Assembly (NCBI GenBank): GCA_020002185.1
Contig: CM034543.1
Coordinates: 24,882,702 to 24,946,701, forward strand
DNA: 64,000 bases
Source of the DNA: Paraescarpia echinospica
Taxonomy: Eukaryota; Annelida; Polychaeta; Sabellida; Siboglinidae
Direction of reading: 5' to 3'
The position numbers and the translations under genes are program-made. The notes under the pieces are model-generated. The model was not told the origin of the DNA, did not search any database, and saw only the letters and a list, made by a program, of their open reading frames with translations. Numbering within the stretch: position 1 is the first letter of the stretch; every line of letters begins with the position of its first letter. This document shows positions 45,551-58,228 of this stretch, piece after piece.

Positions 45551-45605
45551 GACATACATACACACTCACACACACACTCACACACACACACACACACACA
45601 CGCAC

Positions 45606-45658
<53 letters not shown>

Positions 45659-45672
45659 ACAACACACACAGG
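45551..45672. repeat. (CA)n microsatellite
   Basis: ACACAC with a few CT and CG interruptions over about 120 bases. Confidence 0.96.
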
Positions 45673-46717
45673 AAAGGGGCATAATTCTTTCAGTACAAAA
45701 CACCTAGAGTATATTAGGTGATGTCACATATTAATTTATAAAACACTGAAAGTGTTAACCAACTTCTTCACAAGCCACTGTAAATCCCACCTGTGTCTTT
45801 TAGCATCATTAGCATTCCTAAGTACTCACAAAGGAAAGGTTTATCAGCTGCAATACAGATACCATTTGATAACTACTATTTAAGTAACAAAGTAAGTGGA
45901 CAATTAGAAAGCGCATTGAAAGCAAGAGTCAAGTGTTTTCATGCTCGCTGAATATGCCTGAGGTATTGTGAGAACTTATCTCTTGGAGACGAGACTGTCA
46001 CATAAAGAATGATTATCTGCCATCTGTCGGAGCCCAGTGCAAGATACGTGACTCCCGAGCCAAGGAATGTCACAAATAATAGCAAAAACCAAACCGTTGA
46101 ATTACTGTCTGGTAGGGCGTACGTAACAGGGGGCAACCATCGTGTCTTCGACGTGTTGGTTCTGTGTCATCTTAACTCTGAATCTACCTGACTATAGGGG
46201 GCAGGCCAAAGGAAATAGGAGGGTGATACTATCAAGTAATGAATAAATAAGTATCAATTAACAAATGAGTTTTCTTTATAAAAAAACATAACAGGAAGTG
46301 TTCTTATACGATGTGGATGTAGGTGTTTAAAAGTAATCATAAATAAGGTTTTGTTACTAATAAATATGGCAACATGAAACAAGTCACACAGTGAAACATC
46401 TCAAACTCTTACCTCGCTGCTATCCAGTATTTCTGGTGTCGTATTCCGATACAAATGAACACTTCTGAAGTATTAAGTTGCTGTCGTTCCCACGGGGCTG
46501 AAGAACAAAATAGACGTCATCATAATTTCATGTTGTCTTAAGTACAAGCACTCTATTAATATATATCTTAGTACAATTTTGTACAAGTGTTTATTAGAAG
46601 AGATGGAATTGCATAAATTTGGAAGAACGTATTGTCAACAGCATCAACTAACTTCTAACAAATAGGTTAGAATAATTTGACTTTCAAAAAAATAAGTTTA
46701 AAACAAAATACTGCACA
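45673..46717. other. unique DNA, nothing recognised
   Basis: AT-rich. Frames at 45939-46136 and 46009-46191 overlap on opposite strands with no motif. Confidence 0.4.
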
Positions 46718-47045
46718 CAGCGGAGCCTCCTATAAAGGTCAGCCTCGGGACTGGCCAAAAATGACCTGAATAGTGACCTTATTGGCAGGATTAACTTCCT
46801 GTACTTCACTGTTACAGAAATAATTTGGGACTCTCTCAGGTGACCTTAGTTGCAAGGTGGCTGTATTACGGAGGTTTGACTGTACACTGTAATACATCAG
46901 CAATGTAAAACTGCAATCGTTTTAGTTTGTTACCATAACATGATAAACCTAATTGTCCGTAATCGTACATTTATTAACATAAGTTATTTTATTTACGAAA
47001 GAATTACGGAAGTTGGTCCCATTTGAACTAATAAATGAACAAATA
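46718..47045. mobile_element. dispersed repeat, copy 2
   Basis: Same orientation as the copy at 37225. Alignable from CAGCGGAGCCTCC to GAACTAATAAA, with differences limited to scattered substitutions and small indels (CTCTCTCAGG for CTCTCAGGG; missing ACA in CGTTTTAGTTTG). The internal inverted end GGAGGTTTGACTGTAC is at 46870-46885. The left flank is unrelated to copy 1, so the left boundary is the TIR-like end. Confidence 0.75.
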
Positions 47046-49486
47046 ATTTTTTATTTTGACAACAAACAAATCTTAAATAGTGATGTAGTTAATCAATACA
47101 AAACCGTAAAATTATAGATTTTGTTTTAAACTAACCATTTTCTGCAAACGAGAATGACAGATCTGAAACATGTTGGAGCAGTATAAGATATCAACATCAT
47201 ATAGCAGCCGTGGAGAGAACATAATGTTGTATTTAATGATTCCCCAAAATACCACGTAATTGATGTCTTCTATAGAAATGACAAGAATGTTGCCAGGAAA
47301 TGGTTTTGCTTTACCAGATGTGTTACTATAGCAACCAGATTAAGTGACCCCAGGAAAATGTGTCCACCTTGGAACATCTGAAACATAATAATGTCAGTGA
47401 CCATTCAGTCCCACCCAGGGGGGCTGTGGACTAATAGGGTGGACAGGACTTGACCACATGTGTAATGCCAGCTGGCCATCTTAGGGGAGCATGTCAAAAA
47501 TGGCAAGGATAATAAGGGACTGTGCTTAGTTTTCGGCCATTATATTTAGCTGCAATTCTATTTTGTAAAGAATATTTATTTCAATTCCTTATATTTGATT
47601 ATTTATACACAAATAAGATGATTTGGAATGCAATGAAACTACATAAACCATACAACAGTACTTTACTCTATTCAGTTCCCACAAAGGTGAAGACTCAATT
47701 AGCTCCAATCACAGGGTATAATAGAGCAGCTCAGGGGGAGGGTTATTGAATAGACCTTGTCACACCTGTGTGACCCCCCTGACTCTGTCACAGAGCTACC
47801 ACCTTGGTGCTATTGTTGACAGTGTCTAGGCGCTATAATCAGCTGCCATTAAGCTGGTCTGAGTACACAGTCCCTTGGCATATGTATACAGCATCACTGA
47901 CCCATTAAATCCAAGTCAAAACACTTCTTTATCATGTAAGTGTGGAGTGTGACCAGAAATGGAGTCCTGCTGCTTCTTTGTGTCCGACTTAGCACAGTAT
48001 CACTTCAGCTGGAGACTCCGCAGAGAAAGAGGGTCTGATGACATACACCCACAATGCATCACTTCATTTCGGCAACTGAGCCTGTAATTACGTGTACAAT
48101 TAAAATATACATACGTAATGTGATATTATAAGTGTGTTAGATAATGCAGTTATGTTTCTAATTGTTTAAAAAAAATAAAAGGCACTGTCCGAAAAAGTTG
48201 AGTATCATGGCATTTGAACCTGCAATCTAAACGTTATAATTTTGCGATTATGTTTTTTTGTGTGACTTGTGTCAATGTGTGCAGCAATAAGAGTTTGTTC
48301 AAATGTTTCATGTAAATGCAAACAAAGTTGCTTTTATTCAATAACTTAACATCAGAGTGTATTCTAGGTAGGTTTCTTTTTTGTGAAATTCATGTGAAAT
48401 GCAAGGAGCAAAAACATCAATCCGATGGAGTACTTCTAAGCAGCCTGGGTAATCAAGGCTAACACCAACACTGAACCAGGTGTCTGATGCCACTGTCAGG
48501 TCTGTGCTCAGGCCCTGGTCATACACATAAATAACTGCATCTGTGGAGATACTTTGTTTACTCTTCCTTAAACTAGCTTCTTGGGGAACATGTCAAAAAT
48601 CTGTACATGAACTGGGTAGATATATTTTCATGACTTCAGTCCATATTATCATCAGTCTGCATGAGTTGTACTCGGTCTTGTTTTTGATGGCATCTGAGAT
48701 GTAAGAAATACAAGACCCAATAACTACTGGGTCTTGGCACCCGGCACCACGGCTGGCTGTAGAATGTTTTTACTCAGCCGCTAACGCAATGCTCATCCTA
48801 TCTTCAGATTAGAGTCAGGCACTTGGAGATATGTTACACATTGACCCCCTCTGTGGGATCTCTTACTTCCCCTGGCTTAATCTATGGCTTTTACTTTCTG
48901 TATCTCTTCCAAAAAACACAGGGTAGTGGAAAGTGTCTGTTTCACAATGACAAGATGATGAGTAGAAATGGTGAACAGACACACAAGACATTTCACTCCA
49001 GGGAAAAAGACCTGGAAATAAAGTCACAGTTTTGGGTAGAAAAGTTACAACATTGTTTTACTTGAAGACACATTTTCATTGGTAACTGAGCACAACAAAG
49101 TTTGATACATGATTAATGCGAATACACTTATGAAATTCTGTCAGTTGTATACTTTTTATTTTGTAATTGCAATTTATTAATTATAATTAACTTTTCATTA
49201 AAGATAAGACAATGTTGTGTCTTTAATTTTTATTATTAAAAAGTATATTCCACCTGACTGTATTTAGTACAGTTTACATCAACATAATATATTCTAAACA
49301 CAAAGTACAGTACTTATTTAAAGATTTCACTTTTTCTCTGTGAATTCATGCTAGAACACCCTGTCAGACCCTACCTTGTCCTATCTGCTAGAAACCAGAG
49401 ACAAATCTCTATAAACACAGACCACACAGCAGACCACACTTGATAACCTTCTCTGGCTTCCTCAGTCAGACTTCCACTCAACCCTA
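47046..49486. other. 2.4 kb of unique DNA
   Basis: No coding segment or mobile-element protein is recognised. An X-box-like site lies at 47332. The phrase ACATGTCAAAAATC/GCATGTCAAAAATG occurs at 47489 and 48589. Confidence 0.4.
47332..47345. promoter_or_regulatory. RFX X-box-like site
   Basis: GTTACTATAGCAAC has half-sites GTTACT and AGCAAC around AT, one mismatch from GTNRCC-N2-RGYAAC, the same mismatch as the site at 10874. No adjacent exon is recognised. Confidence 0.35.
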
Positions 49487-49555
49487 GCTCTGCCCTAGCC
49501 CTGCCCTAGCCCTGCCCTAGCCCTGCCATAGTCCTGGCTCTAGTGTGCTGGCTCT
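49487..49555. repeat. 12-bp CCCTGCCCTAG repeat
   Basis: About five units of GCCCTAGCCCTGCCCTAGCC style, C-rich on the plus strand. Confidence 0.85.
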
Positions 49556-51984
49556 GGTAGAGAGGCTTCACTCCAAACTCACTCCCAGGAGACTTGGGAG
49601 ATTAGATAACACACTAACAGGTCTCAGGTCATAAAGTCAAAGTTATAACACTACAGTTCAAGTGTATTACATCAGCATACACATATTAGAGTAAGAACCC
49701 TTCCCACCACCAGATATGCTCACTATAATCAGAACCAACAGAAGACAGACTTCAAAACCAGACGGACAGACATTGAGAATGGTGCTTAGATTTTCCTAAT
49801 TTTTTAATCTCTATTTTTACTGGACATTCTCTATAAAGCTACTGGCCATATGACTACCTTCAAAAATGTTTGTGTTTCGACTGCTGTAATTAAAACTGAT
49901 GTGATTGACCTTAGAAAATATGTACTTAATCAAGTTTTTTTGTTTGGAAAAAATTGTATAAAACAGTATACATCTAAAACATCTATATTCAATATAGGAA
50001 ATCCATAATTATGATACAGCAAATCTGCATTCATCATAGTTTGTAATCATCTTTCATAGTGTGTAATCATCTTTCATAGTGTGTAATCATCATGCTTTGT
50101 ATTAATTGTACTTTGTAATTTATTATATTTTGTATTTACTATTCTTTGTATTCGTCATACTTTCTATTGTGAGACTTTGTATTCATAATTTTTTTATGTT
50201 TGTGTTCATAGAAATTACATAGAAAAACACTACTTTTACACATACAAAAGATCTAAACGTGTAAATACTGCTTGAATGTACTAACACACGCTTGCACACA
50301 TGTGCACGCACACACGCATGCACGCACACACACAATTATTACCCATGTAACAACAGACCCCATCCTACATTGTAGGGAAAAAGTATTGTTTCTTTCCTGT
50401 TACTTTTTACCTAGCAAAAACTGTTATTTTTGCCTTTTCGCTTACTTCCTGTTTGTTTCTTTTTACTTACACCCCATGGCCACCCCTCCTGACCCACCCC
50501 ACCCCACACCTCCACTTTACTCTTCCTGTCTTCACCAGATCCTGTTAGTTTCAAATTCCTGTCAAATAAAACACAAGGGACCAAGTGAGAATCCTGCTGT
50601 GTCTCTCACACTTTTTACCCCAGTCCCTGGTTGGGGTGGCCCGGGCCATGACAGGAGTTGCCCTGCACCACAATAAGTTTGGTCCCGGGCCTTGACAAGA
50701 GAGGGCTAAAAAACATGCGTCATTAACACATTCGGCTGTGTCGAGAATAAAGCGGGTTTGTGTAAAGGGGTAGATCTACACCTTGTGTGCAACTCTCCTC
50801 CTGGGGTTAGTAACAAGTCCCTCGTTAACATCTCACCTGTGTAGCTGACTGGATGTAGACAGGTGTACTAAAGGTGAGATCTTTTGTCAACACTTTACAC
50901 ACTGATACAGTTTGTTGAGGTGTTTTACTTGGACCCACCAAGTGTAGCAGGTTTAAACAAAGGACAGGAAGTCAACCTTTGACCAGGACAAGGCTTATCT
51001 CATGCCTAAATAAATGACACATCACAAACACTGTCATAGTTCCTGTCACTTCACCATCTGATGTAAGCATTTAGCCAACTTTCACAGCTTAAACTGTTAA
51101 AAACGTTAAAAATACATTGCAATCATAAATAGCAAAGTGTGGTTTGTTACCAATAAAAAGTGTCTATAACATAAAACCAGCAGGTGGGTTCAAGCTAGAC
51201 ATGTGATAAGTTCAGGCCAACAGCTAGATCTTGGATGGTACTATCTACCCTGGCATCAGGAAACCCTTTCAGGAAATCACTGTAGGGGTGAATTAATTCC
51301 CTAAGAGCCTCAAGATGGGAGATAAGTTTGATGGCACATGGGTGTTCACAGTAGCTGACTTACATCCTGAGTTGCATAAAAGCCCCCAGTTGAACCCCCT
51401 CTGGGCACCCCAACTATTCACCCCAACTGAAGGGGAAGTCTGGAGTCCAGTTTCCAAGGGCAGCTCCATTTCAAAGCTCTCCCCAGCAAACAAAACACCT
51501 CAAACAGTTCCACTAGTAAGCAACCCCACATCACCCCTGGGCTGCTGGCTGATAAACATCTGGACTTCTTGACTAACTCCTGCTTGTGAAATGTTGTTCC
51601 TGATTACCAAAGATATGGAAGCTGTACATCACATCACATCAGTGGGAAATCATTCTGTGCAACACCAATGTAACAGTCACATGACATTATGTATAGCACC
51701 ATGGGTTACTTCACAGCTATTTTTATGCACCTCTGCATCTGCTGCAGCTAATTATAACCATGCCTCTTACTCCCTGCTTCCCCAGACAGGGAAGAGCTAA
51801 ACTAAATCACTGGATGTGAACTGCATCTCAAAAGAACACTCGAGAAAGTTCATTGGTAACTCTCCACAAGCCAGTAGTTTAGTGACTAATACTTCACACA
51901 ACTGAACACTTTCAAGCTGCATCCTTTCAGACAAACAAAATAAATGGTAATATTTCCATTTCTAAACAATGTGTCATGGCAAAA
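49556..51984. other. unique DNA with small AT-rich and CA repeats
   Basis: 50036-50190 contains decayed copies of TCATAGTGTGTAATCATCTT grading into CTTTGTATT words. 50280-50335 is a short CACACG repeat. An 85-codon plus frame at 51315-51572 begins MGDKFDGTWVFTVADLHPEL, superficially like a fatty-acid-binding-protein start, but the rest does not follow that fold. No other feature. Confidence 0.45.
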
Positions 51985-52120
51985 AGGTAAGGTCTTATAA
52001 AATGCTTTACACTTTACTCCCTGGCAGACCTTTTCATTCAACCACCATCTCGACTTCTCTCGGAAGCATTCAGCCAAGATGCAGTAACTGCATAAAGACT
52101 ATTCATGTTTATAAATACAT
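51985..52120 (-). mobile_element. tRNA-derived SINE, 3' fragment (copy D)
   Basis: The minus strand reads AGTCTTTATGCAGTTACTGC, TTGGCTGAATGCTTCCGAGA, GGTCTGCCAGGGAGTAAAGT and GTAAAGCATTTTATAAGACC, matching the 3' half of copy C (43950-44245) closely. Head and core are missing. Confidence 0.75.
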
Positions 52121-52892
52121 GTATAAACTCTGTGTGTGGCAAACTGACAATTAAAGAATCATTAGATAACAGTATATAGAAAGGATCAATTGCTGTGTTT
52201 TGGAATATTTAGACCATCTCTTTTATTTTGACAAAATCATATCTGTTTTGCAGATGGTAGGGTTTACAAAGTACAAATTCATTTGTTTTTTGGAGAGTTA
52301 TACCGTATCTACACTTCAGCAGAGACTGTAGAGCCAACATAAATATACTTGTCACTAAAACAGCTTCCAATAGTTAATATTAAAGTTAACCACTGTCCTG
52401 ATATCTCCAAAGTACTGTGTAAATAGACCCAGGCAAACAACATTCACAATCTACTATAAAACTGATATGTCTATTTCCATAAGGACGGGAGTCATAAAAG
52501 TCTTCCATCTTGAATCAACAGAGACATATGTCAACATCAGCACAATTTAACATCACACCAAGGTAAATAATACACCGGTTGTCACTGGACATCAAAGGAA
52601 ATGGAGACCAATCAAACACACCTACACTAAAACGGAAGATGTCTCACTACTTAGCTTGATTCATTGTCAATATTTGCTGTCATGTTCGTAGCTTCTATCT
52701 GTACTAACATAAGAGCGATACAGAAAAGATAGAACACAAAATGCATGGACACATAAGCATGCATTTTATCTAAAAATATTGGTTTTAATTAAGTGAACAT
52801 AAATTCAAAATGCAAGTATCTTAATTGATATTGTATAATTTGCAAAACTTTAAGTTTGATACCAACACATGATACATGCTTCATAGAAAGTA
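52121..52892. other. unique DNA, nothing recognised
   Basis: AT-rich single-copy sequence between two SINE copies. Confidence 0.4.
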
Positions 52893-53205
52893 TGACTACA
52901 TCATCTGGTCCTTAAGACTGCTCAAAGCATTTTACACTTCGTTAGCACACCTGTTCGTTTGATCATCATGTTAACTTCCAGAGAAGAATTCTTCCGCCAT
53001 GCTACAATTACTGGGCGAAAACTATTCATACACAAATATCCACCATTGTTTATAGCCAGGTACTCATTCAAACAAAATTAATGAGTTAACTGCAGCAACA
53101 TGAAGTGAATGAATTGACTCAATTTTTGAAATGGCTGCTCAAGATTCAAACCTGGAATCTCTCGATTGACAGTCCGAAACTCTAAACACTGTGCCCCATG
53201 CTAAA
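52893..53205 (-). mobile_element. tRNA-derived SINE, near full length (copy A)
   Basis: On the minus strand: tRNA-like head with GGGGCACAGTGTTTAGAGTT (A-box region), GACTGTCAATCGAGAGATTC (anticodon arm) and CAGGTTTGAATCTTG (B-box); core with TTGAGTCAATTCATTCACTT; then TTTGAATGAGTACCTGGCTA, GGTGGATATTTGTGTATGAA, GCATGGCGGAAGAATTC, and a tail GTAAAATGCTTTGAGCAGTC. It is about 310 bp. It links head copy B with tail copies C and D and so defines the family. RNA polymerase III transcription from the A/B boxes is expected for such elements. Confidence 0.8.
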
Positions 53206-54789
53206 TCCTGTCTCCAATGAGGAATCCCCCAACTGGAGCCCACCCCTCCTTAGTTCCCCTTCTAGGTCTGGTCTTGGAGCTGACCTGCAGCAGAAACAGG
53301 AACACTGAACAGGGATATAAACACACATAGGAACTGGGCTAGAGTAGAGGAATAACATACCCAGTCTTGCTGACTTCAACAACGCATCAAGTGTGGTAAG
53401 ACCTGTGTACTAACTGACACATCAAGTGTGGTATACATGTCCTGTGTACTTCCTGTGTGGCAAAGATTGGTTAATACCAGCCACAATAAGTAGTTAGATA
53501 TCTGAGTAATCCACATGTGCCTTGATACAAAGCTAGTCTGTACCAGGGCCTTGTGTCTCTGAGTCTAGACACACTGCAGCCTCCGTCCCCTCCAACATCT
53601 GCTGTTTACCTTCAAGGAAGCTGCAGGCAATAGGACATAGAAGAGTCCACTTTATAACGGAGGGGTGGCAGTCTGGAAGGAACTGTAGGGTAGGTGTGCT
53701 GTGAAAGCTGATCCCATGAAGGTAATTGGCTGGAATGGGGTTAAGATGGGAAGGGGGGAGCAAGGGATGCTACAGTGCACCAGGGAGGTTGATGGGGGTT
53801 GGACCAGCATTGGGGCCCTGGTGGATTTGATAATTGGGTTTTTAATCACATTTCTACATCTAGAGAGTCATAGGTAGATGTGTGGAACATGTTGCTCTGT
53901 TCCAATGGTTGCTCCCTTTCAGTGACTGCTCCCTTCCAATGGTTGCTCCCTTTCAATGACTGCTTCCTTCCACTGGTCATGTGATGTCATCTGCTTCACT
54001 CCACAACTACGGGTGGACTGTATCTATTAAGCCTCACAAGTAAAAGGCTGTCCAATACTTTATTAATATAAGGAATGTTGATGAATTAAAGTTTCAAGGA
54101 ACAATTTAATATTAATTATCAAGAGGTCCTTAAAAATATACTACTAAATAATATCTGTATGTACAAAATGTTCATTGTCGAAAGAATTGATAAGGGAGTT
54201 CTACTAGTAAGTTGAGAACTGACACCGTGAGAACCGACTTCTATCTTGTCACAACACTCAACAATGATGACACATCACCATGAATGACAATAATTACTGT
54301 TTTTATGACAGACACGTGAAACAATGGATGGCGAGATTTTATGACTAAAATATACAAATCACTTTAAATTAAGCATCATAAACTCCCCATAAGCAACAGC
54401 TTGTATAAGTGTAGGCACACGATGGTCGTGCACAGGTAAATCTAATATCCGTCCAATCACAAAGGACAGGTAACAAATCTGACAATCAATGAAAAGGTCA
54501 TCTTGAAGTTGGAGGAAACTGCGGGGGTAGACAGAGAATGGACACTTAGAACCCTAACCCTAATTAGTAATAACAAAATTTAAAAAAACATAATGTCTTA
54601 AATGACGAGAAAACACAATTGTTTTTTATCAACATATCTTTACTGTTACTCCTTAAAAATTAAACAGTATTTGAAATAATAAGCCAATTTTTTAGATTTT
54701 GAATCACAGTAATAACTTAGGAATCTTTATGGTAATATTTCTTTTTAAAAAGTATTCTGATCAAACTAATAATTTACAAAGATCTTCAA
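53206..54789. other. unique DNA, no gene recognised
   Basis: 53885-53985 has three loose copies of TGGTTGCTCCCTTTCAATGACTGC-like text. AACCCTAACCCTAA at 54551 is two telomere-like hexamers only. No coding signal. Confidence 0.45.
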
Positions 54790-54790
54790 T

Positions 54791-54830
<40 letters not shown>
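54790..54830. repeat. (AT)n microsatellite
   Basis: TA repeats over about 40 bases with one interruption. Confidence 0.93.
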
Positions 54831-54834
<4 letters not shown>

Positions 54835-55319
54835 CAAAAACAGTTTTCTCAATAGACCCAATATGTTGGAATGCAGCATAAAATTGAAGATAAATGTTCA
54901 CGTCTAGGACTGTGGGGTAAAAGCCCCACCATTCACGTCGCCCTCTGTGGGTTGTATTCAGCCTTGCTACAAGAAGTAGATATAAAGTAGTATTAATAGT
55001 AAAATAATTGCATATTTAAGAAAGTATTAATTCTAAAAAGGCTGATTATAAGTGAATGAAACCAGTGACGTTTTCACCCATTTACGGCCACCACCTTTCA
55101 CTGCCAGCAGTGACTGACACGCCTGAGTGAACAGGAGCAATGGTGCGTGAACTAAGTTATTCAGCCTCAGTAAAGGTGCCCTGGACTGTGGTATGGATGT
55201 AGTTTATACGGCTGATGGCCATCCATGCTTGCTTCAGTAAGCTAGCAACAATGACTCTGGGTAAATTATAAAGAGGAAGCTATCCCTCAGTGTCTTAATT
55301 AAGGTAAATAAACCATGAA
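54831..55319. other. unique DNA
   Basis: Nothing recognised. Confidence 0.4.
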
Positions 55320-55839
55320 AGTACATGGTTAAAAACACTCTAACCACGCAATATATGTTGGTGGCATAATTCTGTTTTGTGGTAGCTTAAATGTTTTTCC
55401 TGTTTCCTCAATGTCCTGCATTAGCTGACCTGGCATGGCAGTTTCTTCTAAGGTCGGACATTTGTTCTCATTCCGAAATTTTTCTTTAAAATTACACATA
55501 TTTACAAGGTAATTTAGCTGATTACAATACACTAACCATTTGTACAACTACACATCTGACATATTGACTTTCTCTTTAAAATATTGATAAATTCAACGAT
55601 CTGAGACCCTCAAAATACTGCGGATATTCACGTACAGTTTGATCACTGGCTGCCAACGCCTGACAATTTCTATCAATGCCAGATAATTCATCATGTTCAG
55701 GCTTTTTTAGTTGTGCAGGTATTCCCTTTGTTCTATGGAGAAAATGTGCACCAAAATAATTACTACCCACAGGGGTTGTGTAGGACAAATTATGAATTAA
55801 CTGGTCCATCAGGACAACTGGCCCTTTCAAATAAGTCAC
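55320..55839 (-). other. possible decayed coding segment on the minus strand
   Basis: Two successive minus frames in different phases, 55839-55576 (IHNLSYTTPVGSNYFGAHFL, KKPEHDELSGIDRNCQALAA, REYPQYFEGLRSLNLSIF) and 55547-55329 (NKCPTLEETAMPGQLMQDIE, KTFKLPQNRIMPPTYIAWLE), have protein-like composition and could be one frameshifted relic. I do not recognise the family. Chance open frames in AT-moderate DNA are equally possible. Confidence 0.2.
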
Positions 55840-56721
55840 ACAAACAACAGGGTGATGAAGAGGGTGTTAAAAATGCCTTAAAAGATCAACTGGGTGCATA
55901 ACTATCACCCTGGGTGCATGGCTGACATTGGCTGTCAACATGTCATTCCAGAGGTGGTGTTGAATCGGATTGTATTTCAAAACAATCAATCACCCCTTGT
56001 CTCTCAGAGTTTCTCACCTCCACCATCATAACCCCTAGCTGACTTCCCAGCTGCCCTACCTAGGTATACGACTGACAGGTTACATAATTTTAATCTATTT
56101 TGCAGATTTTGAGAAAAATTTGTTTGTGTGTTTCATCCTCAAAGTTTAAATAAAAACTGGTATATGAAGTTGGAATAGAGTCAGATTGGTTGCAAAGGCT
56201 GAAATGCTTTTTCGCAGATTTGTTATACAAACTGTGATCTTACTAAATGATTTTGTTATAAAAACGTGCAATGTATGTAAAAACCTGATATAGACTGACT
56301 GCCACCGCTGCATATGGCAGGGAGAACAGAACAGCACTGAAATGTTCATTGGTTGAAACGGATAAACTGCATTTTGGTACAAAAAGACAGGCTTTTGTCG
56401 CGTTTTTGAAAATAAATGCTCATTTGTACACATTATTTAAAGGATATCTGTCATGTTTTCATATATATATATTATATATTAAACTAGCTGGTTAAACAAA
56501 TGTTTCGTACCTGTTTGGATGAAATTTCATGCATAGCATTTATAGAGTTTTACCATGAAACTTGATTTTTATATTATAGTTCCAACAGAGGTTGTTATTC
56601 ACTAATATTCTCTCATACTGAATACAGTAATACTGAAGTCATTCTACAAACACGATATAAACCACAACACATTATCGTGCATATATATATATATACATAA
56701 CAAGATTTTTATTTAATAAAA
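55840..56721. other. unique AT-rich DNA
   Basis: Short TATATA runs at 56461-56480 and 56680-56697. No gene recognised. Confidence 0.45.
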
Positions 56722-57072
56722 TCTGTTCAAGATCAGACGAACTGCAGGAATGAAGATATTTGACAAGTGGAGAATGAAGGATTTGAGGGAGGAGGTCGGT
56801 GGGAAAGGGAGATTCAAGAAGAAGCTGATGGGGAGCTGACTAAAGCAGGCTGGACATATGGAGCAAATGGGAGAAGAATGAGTGGCACAGAAAGCAGATG
56901 CCCGGAGAGTGGAGGGGAAAAGGTGAAAAAGATGACTAAGACTGCAATGGGAGAATTGTATAAAGAGAGATTGGGAGAGGAGTGGAAGACAGAGGGGAAT
57001 GGAGACATCAAGAATGAGTACCAAGCCCAGTTTCACCCCAGACATACAGGGAAACAACAGGGCAACAATAGT
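56722..57072 (+). pseudogene. LINE fragment, second copy of the type at 37804-38330
   Basis: Reading IRRTAGMKIFDKWRMKDLRE, then EVGGKGRFKKKLMGS, a stop, LKQAGHMEQMGEE, a stop, VAQKADARRVEGKR, more stops and LRLQWENCIKRDWE. It aligns block by block with DVGVKESFKKKLVRSRLNWA, GHVERMGEE and RRVEGKRRRRRPRLSWEDCE of the other fragment. The 3' end TTTCACCCCAGACATACAGG matches CCTCACCCCGAAGACAGGGA. It is more decayed than the first copy. Confidence 0.75.
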
Positions 57073-57279
57073 CTGAGACAAAGAAAGATGGAACCAAATT
57101 TCCTCTAGATGACTTCCACAAGTCCCACTCCTGGCTACTTTTAGCAACAATGTAACACTTCAGTGTCCTGGGTGCTTTCTAGATGTAAACTGATCCGTCT
57201 ACAAGTCTCCATGCTTGTTCAACCACAGCCACTGAATGAGGCACTCGGGCTATGAGAGGAACCAAACTGTGGCGACATT
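57073..57279. other. unique DNA
   Basis: Nothing recognised between the LINE fragment and the array. Confidence 0.35.
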
Positions 57280-58228
57280 CACAGCTGCTTCTATGTAGGC
57301 TGTTATCACACATTACATCCCACAGCTGCTTTTATGGCGGCTGTTATCACACATTACATCCCACAGCTGCTTCTATGGAGGCTGTTATCACACATTACAC
57401 CCCACAGCTGCTTCTATGGAGGCTGTTATCACACATTACATTCCACAGCTGCTTCTGTGGAGGCTGTTATCACACATTACATTCCACAGCTGCTTCTATG
57501 GAGGCTGTTATCACACATTACACCCCACAGCTGCTTCTATGGAGGCTGTTATCACACATTACACCCCACAGCTGCTTCTATGGAGGCTGTTATCACACAT
57601 TACATCCCACAGCTGCTTTTATGGCGGCTGTTATCACACATTACATCCCACAGCTGCTTTTAATGGTGGCTGTTATCACACATTACATCCCACAGCTGCT
57701 TTTAATGGAGGATGTTATCACACATTACACCCCACAGCTGCTTTTAATGGAGGATGTTATCACACATTACACCCCACAGCTGCTTTTAATGGAGGATGTT
57801 ATCACACATTACACCCCACAGCTGCTTTTAATGGAGGATGTTATCACACATTACATCCCACAGCTGCTTTTATGGTGGCTGTTATCACACATTACATCCC
57901 ACAGCTGCTTTTAATGGAGGCTGTTATCACACATTACATCCCACAGCTGCTTCTATGGAGGCTGTTATCACACATTACACACCACAGCTGCTTTTAATGG
58001 AGGCTGTTATCACACATTACATCCCACAGCTGCTTCTATAGAGGCTGTTATCACACATTAAATGCCACAGCTGCTTTTAATGGAGGCTGTTATCACACAT
58101 TACATCCCACAGCTGCTTCTATGGAGGCTGTTATCACACATTACATCCCACAGCTGCTTCTATGGAGGCTGTTATCACACACTACATTCCATAGCTGCTT
58201 CTATGGAGTGTGTTATCACACATTACAG
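57280..58228. repeat. 41-42-bp minisatellite, about 23 copies
   Basis: Unit CACAGCTGCTTCTATGGAGG plus CTGTTATCACACATTACATCC. The 41-bp type (TTCTATGG) and the 42-bp type (TTTTAATGG) form separate sub-blocks; five GGAGGATG copies at about 57700-57845 are a local expansion. Open plus frames (LLLWRLLSHIT, FYGGCYHTLHPTA) come from stop-free units and are not genes. Confidence 0.95.

Noticed and set aside
51315..51572. Frame starting MGDKFDGTW, reminiscent of fatty-acid-binding proteins
   Set aside because: Similarity is limited to about 8 residues; the rest lacks the family pattern, and a donor is not at the expected place.
54549..54566. Interstitial telomeric repeat
   Set aside because: Only two AACCCT units; expected by chance.
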